5,308 nucleotides of DNA. Source: a bacterium. GTDB taxonomy: Bacteria; Krumholzibacteriota; Krumholzibacteriia; Krumholzibacteriales; WJIX01. The DNA is taken from assembly GCA_021160845.1 (NCBI GenBank), contig JAGHBT010000033.1, positions 1 through 5,308 of the forward strand. The letters are read 5' to 3'. Below are positions 1-5,308 of this stretch, in pieces. The translations under genes and the position numbers were made by a program. The number at the start of each line of letters is the position of its first letter. The stretch's first letter is position 1. The notes under the pieces were generated by a model. The model searched no databases. It saw only the letters and a list, made by a program, of their open reading frames with translations, and was not told the origin of the DNA.

Positions 1-209
1 CCGAGACCAAATATAATCTTTTCATTGGATTTTCTGGCTTTTTTTACGGCCTCTCTGGCTTCTTTCCTGAGCTCTGGTATATTTCGCGGGTCCCTGCTTA
101 TTCGAGCGTATGAAGCCGATATAATCTCCGGAGTAAAAGATTCGCTTTTACCATTGATATCATCTATAAGCGTAGAATCAACATTGTATCCTGCAATTTT
201 AACTTCCAT
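1..209 (-). CDS. ThyX-like (FAD-dependent thymidylate synthase family) protein, N-terminal fragment
   Basis: Only the first 69 codons are in the window; the gene continues off the left edge. The start is ATG at 209-207, preceded by a strong AGGAGGAG ribosome binding site. The peptide starts MEVKIAGYNVDSTLIDDING. Residues 26-42 read TPEIISASYARISRDPR, followed by a basic helix (about 47-60, ELRKEAREAVKKARK) and SNEKIIFGLG at the edge. From memory, this resembles a ThyX-family group whose N-terminus reads 'TPETISAAYARISRDPR...ARKSN', usually followed by an HHS motif. ThyX makes dTMP from dUMP using FAD and methylenetetrahydrofolate in the cytoplasm. The diagnostic RHRxxSxNExSxR motif would lie outside the window, so catalysis cannot be judged. 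It starts 17 bp after the upstream outer-membrane protein gene, so the two are probably co-transcribed. Family assignment is moderately confident; equivalence to a functional thyX is not established. Confidence 0.62.
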   Translation of the reverse strand, partial: MEVKIAGYNVDSTLIDDINGKSESFTPEIISASYARISRDPRNIPELRKEAREAVKKARKSNEKIIFGL

Positions 210-220
210 TAATCTAAAAA

Positions 221-228
221 CTCCTCCT
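221..228 (-). promoter_or_regulatory. Strong Shine-Dalgarno of the thyX-like gene, overlapping the upstream stop codon
   Basis: On the minus strand the sequence reads TAGGAGGAG. The TAG (229-227) is the stop codon of the large outer-membrane protein gene. The AGGAGGAG (228-221) is a near-perfect ribosome binding site 11 bases before the ATG at 209. This overlap fixes the start of the downstream gene and suggests termination-reinitiation coupling within one transcript. Confidence 0.75.
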
Positions 229-3200
229 AGAAACCGTAAGAGACAGATCCATAATACTTCCAGGATTTACCCTCGTAGAACGTAATAGTCTCTGTAAAGG
301 GATCCTTATACTTAACATCATCAAGCCCATAAGCAGCTTCGAACGAAACAGCAAGAGGATAATTGTAAAAATTAAACCCCTTTCCCCTAAGTTCAAAACC
401 TACATCCGTTTTATAATTATCAAAATCTATCTTGTCCTCATTCCACGCGTTACCCGCTTCAGCAAAAAGTCCTCCATAGAGGGAACCCAGATATGTAAAC
501 AGAAATTGTTTGTTTATATTTTTCATCAAAGGAAACCGATACGTGACCCTTCCCATCGCTATCTTTTTCCCTCCTAGGCTGTAGTAAGAATATCCTCTGA
601 GGCCATCCCTGCTTCCAAGGTAGAGACCAAGAAAATCATCTACGGCGTTATCAACTACTCCGGCTCTAGTGTAAATAGAAATAGCATTCTCAAAAAATGG
701 CAAAGGTATAAATTCCTCATAGGTCACAAGATATCTTCCAAAATTATTATCAGCATAGTCCGGCATGAACATATACACGAAATCCCCCGCGAAGAGCTTG
801 TCATGCGCCATTGTAGCTTCAAGAAAAAGCCTTCGTCCCCTCCTCGGATTAATATCGGCATTTACTCCCGGTTTTATATTGGAAAAAGCGTAAAGGAGAG
901 AAATTTCACTTCCCTTGTAGTAACTCCAGCCCATTTCATAAGTAACCTGATCCCAAGCATTAATATTAAGTCCATACTCCCCGTAATTGTAACGCAACAT
1001 CAGTTTATTTTGTCTAAAAGCCGTTGTTTGAGACAGCTCATAGCTCAATGTGAAAAAGGCATCCCAAAGATCGTATCTTATATCGACATTACCCTCTATT
1101 GAATTATAGTAATTGTAATACTTCCTGCTTCTGTAAAATTCTAAGTTGAATGTCGGGAAATAGCGTCTCGTTTGAAGTTCAAACCCGAGCGCGAGGTCAT
1201 ATTCCCCCTTTTTGTTAACAGACGCTGAAGTAATCACACTCTGCCTATCAAGAATATCACCATATTGCATAGTAAGTCCAAGCCTCGGTTTATGTTCATA
1301 AATCATAACACTGGGAAAAAAATAAAGTTGTGTGTATGTGGCGCCGAGAGTTGACTCATTTTCTTTATTCTCTTTGATAATCTGTAATATATTTTTTCTG
1401 AGTTCAGCAAAACTTTCCTGCTGTTTTCCTTTTTTGTCGGATATAAATACTTTTCTTTTCCTTATTAGAGTAGAATCCACCACGCACTCATCTTGATTTG
1501 TGAGGGATAATTTCCCGCAGGCAATCCTGCTGATTTTGTAACCTTCCTTTTCATACCCCTGATAAGTAATAGTATCCCCTGAAACGTCCGGCGCGAACGC
1601 TCCGCCCAGTACATTTGTTACAAGAATGTCCGGGAAACTATCATCGATATGATGATAAATATTAAATATTCCTGTTCTGTCGCTTGAATAAAAGAATCCT
1701 TCACCATCTTTGTCCCATACCGGATCTCTTTCATCGGCTAAAGTAGCAACAACCTCTTTCATACTTCCTCTTTCGGGATCGAACAATACGATATCCCTGC
1801 TTGCACAATCGAATCTTGAAGCCAATATTCCACCCCTCCCCCACGAAAGGTCAAAATACTGCACACCGGGTGTTACTCTGAAGAGTTCCCTGACTTCTCG
1901 TTTTTCAATATCCATTATCGCAATTTTTTCCGAACAATCGGCGGACATTATAGTAACAATGTATTTATCATCCGGAGACCATTCAGGATCAGTTGTTCTT
2001 AAGGATTTTGTAAGTCTTGTCTCTCTCCCTGTCGTAATATTGTAAATAAAGAGATCATTGTAATCGTTACCCTGACCATTGTCCGAGGTTATCTTTGAAT
2101 AGCAGAGTTTTTTTTCATCTCCAGAGAGAGAAAATCTCGATGTAACGCCCTCGGCTATAATTGAAATCTGTCCTGAATTTTTCATGTAAACCAGATCGAG
2201 CCCGGAAAAATCCCGCCCCCTGTTTGATAGAAAATAGATCCCCCCTTTTATATCAGAAATGGGATACATATTAAGAAAACCTTCTCCGGCTATTTCTTCT
2301 CCGGATAATTGATTTTTGCTAATTTCCTCTTTAACAATGGCATATTCCTTCTCAATCTCCTGTTTCCATAATTGATACAGCCTATTGGCGGAAATACCCA
2401 GTACATCTTTACACGCCCCGTCGAATGCAATCCTGTAGAATTTAGACTGAGCCTCGACTAATTTCCTAATCTTCTCTCTTCCATATCTTTTCGCGATAAA
2501 ATTTACTAATGAAAATCCTTGATTGTAGAGTAATTCCGAATTTAGCGAATTTTTCCCAAATACACCCATTTCATCCATTGTTAATAGCCTATCATTTAGG
2601 GTAGCCATTCTTAAAATCATATCCCTGTGTGAATCCCAGATGTCATTTCGAGCAAGAGTTACTTGAGATTGAGCAACTCCCTCCGCGAACCAGTTTGGGA
2701 AAAGTACTCCAGCAAAGGGAACATTAATATAGAAATTTGGATATCCGGTAATAACATCAGGTCTTTTTTCCTTTTCAAAATTAATAATCTGAAAATATAC
2801 TGAGGGAAAACTTCTGGGCATTTTCATGCCCTTTTGTATCGATACAAGATGCGTAAATTCATGAGTCGTTACATTCCTCAGCCAATTCGCTGTTCCGCGT
2901 AGTGCGAACTCATACGCCGAAACATCTATATTGATTCTATTCTGATAGTAATAAGCCGCTCCACCCGGACGGTCAGATGTATCCATTAGATTAATATGCA
3001 CCTTGTCAATTTTGTAATTATAGAAATCAGTTACGGGATCATAAATCTCTTCAGCTATTAGAGCTACCCTCGCTGCACTCCACTCTTCGCCGTCGTGATA
3101 ATGTATTGCAAAATGTTCTGTGGGTATGGTGCGCCAATTTAGATCAGAACTATTCGAGGCATAGAGAAACCCCGGAATCATAAAACTACAGATTAAAAAA

Positions 3201-3238
3201 AATATTGTTTTATAACAGCTTTTCTTAATCTTTCGCAT
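227..3238 (-). CDS. Exported metallopeptidase (peptidase MA-like) - PD40/TolB propeller - Omp85-like outer-membrane barrel fusion
   Basis: A 1003-residue, apparently intact protein. Residues 1-27 form a Sec signal peptide: basic MRKIKK, a hydrophobic core, and likely cleavage after LYA. About 32-300 is a peptidase-MA-like gluzincin domain with HEFTH (126-130) and a downstream NWFAEG (182-187), giving predicted zinc ligands H126, H130 and E186 and catalytic base E127. About 320-575 carries beta-propeller repeats of the PD40/TolB type, such as FSLSGDEKKLCYS (369-381), DPEWSPDDKYIV (417-428) and DPVWDKDGEGFFYSSDR (505-521). A polar linker (about 576-630) leads to an Omp85/BamA-like barrel (about 631-1003). 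The barrel has LRGY (880-883, the loop-6 motif), YRFPL (900-904), LFAEAGNAW (924-932) and a terminal SVSYGF suited to BAM recognition. No POTRA domain is evident. It should be outer-membrane anchored; substrate and physiological role are unknown. Start supported by signal peptide and AAGGA at 6 bp. Barrel and protease calls are strong; the biological function is not assigned. Confidence 0.88.
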   Translation of the reverse strand: MRKIKKSCYKTIFFLICSFMIPGFLYASNSSDLNWRTIPTEHFAIHYHDGEEWSAARVALIAEEIYDPVTDFYNYKIDKVHINLMDTSDRPGGAAYYYQNRINIDVSAYEFALRGTANWLRNVTTHEFTHLVSIQKGMKMPRSFPSVYFQIINFEKEKRPDVITGYPNFYINVPFAGVLFPNWFAEGVAQSQVTLARNDIWDSHRDMILRMATLNDRLLTMDEMGVFGKNSLNSELLYNQGFSLVNFIAKRYGREKIRKLVEAQSKFYRIAFDGACKDVLGISANRLYQLWKQEIEKEYAIVKEEISKNQLSGEEIAGEGFLNMYPISDIKGGIYFLSNRGRDFSGLDLVYMKNSGQISIIAEGVTSRFSLSGDEKKLCYSKITSDNGQGNDYNDLFIYNITTGRETRLTKSLRTTDPEWSPDDKYIVTIMSADCSEKIAIMDIEKREVRELFRVTPGVQYFDLSWGRGGILASRFDCASRDIVLFDPERGSMKEVVATLADERDPVWDKDGEGFFYSSDRTGIFNIYHHIDDSFPDILVTNVLGGAFAPDVSGDTITYQGYEKEGYKISRIACGKLSLTNQDECVVDSTLIRKRKVFISDKKGKQQESFAELRKNILQIIKENKENESTLGATYTQLYFFPSVMIYEHKPRLGLTMQYGDILDRQSVITSASVNKKGEYDLALGFELQTRRYFPTFNLEFYRSRKYYNYYNSIEGNVDIRYDLWDAFFTLSYELSQTTAFRQNKLMLRYNYGEYGLNINAWDQVTYEMGWSYYKGSEISLLYAFSNIKPGVNADINPRRGRRLFLEATMAHDKLFAGDFVYMFMPDYADNNFGRYLVTYEEFIPLPFFENAISIYTRAGVVDNAVDDFLGLYLGSRDGLRGYSYYSLGGKKIAMGRVTYRFPLMKNINKQFLFTYLGSLYGGLFAEAGNAWNEDKIDFDNYKTDVGFELRGKGFNFYNYPLAVSFEAAYGLDDVKYKDPFTETITFYEGKSWKYYGSVSYGF

Positions 3239-3244
3239 CGATTT

Positions 3245-3250
3245 TCCTTC
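3245..3250 (-). promoter_or_regulatory. Ribosome binding site of the protease-propeller-barrel gene
   Basis: GAAGGA on the minus strand lies 6 bases before the ATG at 3238. Together with the signal peptide that begins directly at this ATG (MRKIKK plus hydrophobic core), it supports this start over any internal Met. Confidence 0.65.
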
Positions 3251-3285
3251 TTTTTATGACCATATTCAATCGCCGATTAATATAA

Positions 3286-3315
3286 TCTATAAAAAATACC
3301 ATTGTATTGCTACAA
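3286..3315 (-). promoter_or_regulatory. Possible sigma-70-like promoter for the protease-propeller-barrel gene
   Basis: On the minus strand, TTGTAG (3315-3310) and TATAGA (3291-3286) are separated by 18 bp and lie about 48 bp upstream of the start codon, in a very AT-rich stretch. This is a by-eye match only. Other alignments are possible in the same region, for example TACAAT (about 3306-3301) as a -10 with a poor -35. A promoter somewhere here is expected because a terminator lies just upstream, but the exact boxes are uncertain. Confidence 0.25.
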
Positions 3316-3379
3316 AATTCCACTTATAACTTCAACCGCGAAAACAGAAAACTCGGAAAATATAACCAGTCTCCGTTCC

Positions 3380-3420
3380 AAAAAACATATTCACCGCTGA
3401 CTAAAGCCAACGGTGAATAT
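3380..3420 (-). terminator. Rho-independent terminator downstream of hflC
   Basis: A perfect 10-bp inverted repeat, ATATTCACCG (3387-3396) and CGGTGAATAT (3411-3420), encloses a 14-base loop. Read on the minus strand, the hairpin is followed after one G by six T residues (3385-3380), as expected for an intrinsic terminator. It lies about 113 bases beyond the hflC stop and 140 bases before the next gene, so it should separate the hflKC transcript from the outer-membrane protease unit. The T run is on the minus-strand side only, so it is not bidirectional. Confidence 0.75.
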
Positions 3421-3532
3421 TATTATAAAACGGCAACCCAATTCCTATTCTGTCCCCTGAACCCGCTTAGCATACTGATATAAATGCAAGTTAACCTGAA
3501 AACTTCGTCCAATACCCTAGTTAAAACACAAA
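3421..3532. other. hflC 3' untranslated stretch, no gene seen
   Basis: This 112-bp stretch between the hflC stop codon and the terminator hairpin has no credible open reading frame, tRNA or clear structured RNA. The only notable string is ATTCTGTCCCCTG (3447-3459, plus strand), which resembles a short sequence common in degenerate intergenic repeats of some bacteria. A single copy is not enough to call a repeat. Confidence 0.5.
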
Positions 3533-4474
3533 TTACTTTACACTACTCTTCTTTAAATACTTGTATATGTCACTATCCGTTGAAAGAATGACCTTCGAAT
3601 TTTTACCTATTGTGTTCCTGTATATTTCAAGTGTTTTAAGGAACGAGTAGAATTCCGGGTCTTTCCCGTATGACTCGGCGTAAATCTTCGTAGCCTTGGC
3701 ATCCGCGGTTCCTTTAATACTCTGAGCCTTTTTATAGGCTTCGGATTGTATCCTTTGCAGTTCCCTCTCTCGTTTACCATCAATATCAGCCTTTTCCCCT
3801 TTACCTTCTGAACGATACATAGCGGCGATTTTTTGCCGTTCGGAAATCATTCTTTCAAATACCTTTTGACGTACTTCTTTCACATAGTTAATTCTTTTGA
3901 TCTGAACATCGATCAATTCAATGCCATATTGTGGTACAAGCTCCGACGCCTTTTCCATTATCATAATCCTGAGGCTGTCTCTTCCTACTGATATCTCCTC
4001 CAACATGCCGGTTTGGATTAACGCGTCTTTTTCCTGCTTTTTTAAGATATCATTTGAATTCCTCACTACTTCAGTTAACCTATGTGCGGAAACAACATCT
4101 CTTGAAGCTGAATCAATAATATCATCAAGTCTCGATAGTATTCCTGTTTCATTTTCGACTGACTGATAGAACTTTAACGGATCAACAATCTTCCATCTGG
4201 CCGTAGCGTCAAGCCAAATATACTTTTTGTCTGATGTAGGTATTTCCTTCGCGTCTCCATCCCAAATTAAAATTCTCTTCTCAAACTTGCGAAGCTTTTG
4301 AATAAAGGGTGTCTTCAGATGCAAACCAGGATTAGTAATTGCTCCTCCTATCGGCTTGCCGAACTGCGTGATAATACACTGCTCAAATTCGTTTAATCTA
4401 TAAAATGTGCCGTTAAGGATGATGAGAACGCCTATACCAATTATTATTACTGTAATGAGTGTGTTCTTTTTCAT
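3533..4474 (-). CDS. hflC: HflC, SPFH/prohibitin-domain modulator of FtsH
   Basis: A 313-residue protein close to the usual HflC length (334 in E. coli). Residues about 5-23 are a single N-terminal membrane anchor (TLITVIIIGIGVLIILNG). The SPFH/PHB domain follows (about 24-200), with FEQCIITQFGKPIG (30-43), NPGLHLKTPF (48-57), DATARWKIVDPLKFYQSV (89-106) and GIELIDVQIKRINY (174-187). A charged helical segment (about 195-270) contains SERQKIAAMYRSEGKGEKA, an HflC hallmark, then KDPEFYSFLKTLEIYR and KVILSTDSDIYKYL near the C-terminus. In E. coli, HflC pairs with HflK in a periplasm-facing inner-membrane assembly that encloses FtsH and restrains degradation of membrane proteins; the same role is inferred here. 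It overlaps hflK by ATGA, consistent with translational coupling, and is the last gene before a terminator. No missing segment or frameshift is visible. Confidence 0.95.
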   Translation of the reverse strand: MKKNTLITVIIIGIGVLIILNGTFYRLNEFEQCIITQFGKPIGGAITNPGLHLKTPFIQKLRKFEKRILIWDGDAKEIPTSDKKYIWLDATARWKIVDPLKFYQSVENETGILSRLDDIIDSASRDVVSAHRLTEVVRNSNDILKKQEKDALIQTGMLEEISVGRDSLRIMIMEKASELVPQYGIELIDVQIKRINYVKEVRQKVFERMISERQKIAAMYRSEGKGEKADIDGKRERELQRIQSEAYKKAQSIKGTADAKATKIYAESYGKDPEFYSFLKTLEIYRNTIGKNSKVILSTDSDIYKYLKKSSVK

Positions 4475-5308
4475 TGCCCACCACCTCCTTTGCTATTTTT
4501 GCCAACATCAAGAAATGGCAAAATCCCTTTCTGCTCTTCGTCAATAATATATATCTGTTCAATTTTTGGAAGAACCTCATTCATCGCTTCAAGATAAAGT
4601 CGTCTTCTGGTAACACCGGGGGCTTTTCTGTATTCCCGATAAACATTACTGAATAGAGCAACATCTCCCTGGGCCCTGTTTACTCTTTTAAGAGCATAGC
4701 CCTCTGCTTCAGATATAAGCTGTGAGGCTTCTCCTTTTGCGCGGGGAATTCTGTTGTTGTAACTTTCCCAAGCTTGGTTAATCATTTTTTCTTTATCCTG
4801 TTTTGCACTGTTTACATCGTTAAAAGCTGGTCTTACAGGTTCGGGTGGATTTACATCCTGGAACTTAACCGTAACAATGTTGATTCCCGCTTCAAAATAA
4901 TCAAGCAGTCTTTGAAGCTTCTCCTCCACTTCCAGAGCTATCGCAACACGTTCCTTGGTAAGCACTCCCGTTACAGTTCTGTTGCCTACAACCTTTCTAG
5001 TAACAGCCTCCGACATGCTTCTCAATGTTTCTTCCGAATCCCTTATTTTAAAAAGGTAATCATAAGCGCTTTTTATTCTGTATTGAACAATCCATTCAAC
5101 CTCGGCTACATTAAGATCTCCTGTCAGCATAATGGATTCGTCTTGAAAATTCCTTGTGCTGTATCTGGTCCGAACGCCCGCCTGAAGTGTCCTAAACCCA
5201 AACTCCTGCTTGAAAACCTTTTTAATCTTAATCTTTGTAACTGATTCAACACCGAGAGGAATCTTCATATGAAGCCCCGGTGGTGTCTGTCGGACGAACT
5301 TGCCGAAC
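4471..5308 (-). CDS. hflK: HflK, SPFH/prohibitin-domain modulator of FtsH, C-terminal part
   Basis: The frame stays open to the right edge, so the true start and the N-terminal membrane anchor are outside the window; 278 residues are visible. The ATG at 5268 is internal, because in-frame upstream codons read FGKFVRQTPPGLHMKIP, a typical early SPFH segment. Further HflK marks are EFGFRT, then MLTGDLNVAEVEWIVQYRI, a long helix with the conserved FQDVNPPEPVRPAFNDVNSA, and the RAKGEASQLISEAEGYALKRVNRAQGD region split here by ordinary helix-rich residues. The C-terminal part carries VTRRRLYLEAMNEVLP and ends in a Gly-rich tail. It forms the FtsH-associated complex with HflC, encoded directly downstream with a 4-base ATGA overlap. 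The tail GGGGQ is encoded by the same bases that serve as the hflC ribosome binding site. Orthology is clear; completeness cannot be judged. Confidence 0.94.
   Translation of the reverse strand, partial: FGKFVRQTPPGLHMKIPLGVESVTKIKIKKVFKQEFGFRTLQAGVRTRYSTRNFQDESIMLTGDLNVAEVEWIVQYRIKSAYDYLFKIRDSEETLRSMSEAVTRKVVGNRTVTGVLTKERVAIALEVEEKLQRLLDYFEAGINIVTVKFQDVNPPEPVRPAFNDVNSAKQDKEKMINQAWESYNNRIPRAKGEASQLISEAEGYALKRVNRAQGDVALFSNVYREYRKAPGVTRRRLYLEAMNEVLPKIEQIYIIDEEQKGILPFLDVGKNSKGGGGQ
4481..4490 (-). promoter_or_regulatory. Ribosome binding site of hflC inside the end of hflK
   Basis: The minus strand reads AAGGAGGTGG, a near-perfect Shine-Dalgarno, 6 bases before the hflC ATG (4474). It lies inside the last codons of hflK and encodes its Gly-rich tail. 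Together with the ATGA stop/start overlap, it fixes the hflC start and suggests tightly balanced production of the two partners. Confidence 0.8.

Noticed and set aside
25..285. Plus-strand open frame of 86 codons over the thyX-like gene and the end of the large gene
   Set aside because: It is antisense to two well-supported genes, spans their junction, and its peptide has no recognisable family features or convincing ribosome binding site.
214..396. Minus-strand 60-codon open frame inside the 3' end of the large gene
   Set aside because: Out-of-frame shadow of the barrel-coding sequence; the overlapping frame ends in clear Omp85-barrel features.
803..1102. Plus-strand 99-codon open frame
   Set aside because: Antisense to the barrel-coding region, with low-complexity composition and no domain resemblance.
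1710..2045. Plus-strand 111-codon open frame
   Set aside because: Antisense to the propeller-coding region; Ser/Leu-rich peptide typical of a shadow frame.
3275..3287. Short palindrome GATTA-ATA-TAATC upstream of the large gene, considered as an operator
   Set aside because: Five-base arms in highly AT-rich DNA are expected by chance, and no regulator gene is nearby.
3921..4166. Plus-strand 81-codon open frame
   Set aside because: Antisense to the SPFH domain of hflC; no independent support.
4774..5244. Plus-strand 156-codon open frame, and a smaller one at 4459-4656
   Set aside because: Both are antisense to hflK, which is securely identified; the peptides look like random translations.
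5266..5268. ATG at 5268 as the start of hflK
   Set aside because: The frame continues upstream to the window edge with conserved SPFH residues (FGKFVRQTPPGLH), and starting here would remove the membrane anchor.

Overview
The window looks like part of the chromosome of an AT-rich (by eye roughly 40% G+C), diderm (Gram-negative) bacterium. The evidence is an Omp85-type outer-membrane barrel ending in a C-terminal Phe, a Sec signal peptide on the same protein, and an HflK/HflC pair. The HflK wording (an 'EFGFRT' stretch followed by 'MLTGDLNVAEVEWIVQYRI') and the domain mix resemble deltaproteobacterial, FCB-group or candidate-phylum genomes. I cannot place the organism more precisely from sequence alone.

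All genes read on the minus strand, so transcription runs from high to low coordinates. First come hflK (5' end outside the window, ends at 4471) and hflC (4474-3533), coupled by an ATGA overlap. A 294-bp gap follows, containing a convincing rho-independent terminator for hflKC (about 3380-3420) and a plausible but weak promoter for the next unit. Next is a 1003-residue exported protein (3238-227) that joins a peptidase-MA-like zinc metallopeptidase domain, a TolB/PD40-type beta-propeller and an Omp85-like beta-barrel, with no visible POTRA domains. Its stop codon overlaps the ribosome binding site of a gene that runs off the left edge (209-1), whose N-terminus resembles the FAD-dependent thymidylate synthase ThyX family.

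HflK and HflC form the inner-membrane SPFH complex that surrounds and modulates the AAA+ protease FtsH. The large protein is predicted to sit in the outer membrane with its protease and propeller domains in the periplasm or moved to the surface. Both units therefore touch envelope proteolysis, although the terminator suggests they are transcribed separately. The thyX-like gene appears to be co-transcribed with the large protein without an obvious functional link.

The item most worth a second look is the protease-propeller-Omp85 fusion. Its zinc site looks complete and its barrel keeps the LRGY loop-6 motif. I see no CRISPR array, tRNA, rRNA, intact insertion sequence or prophage signal.
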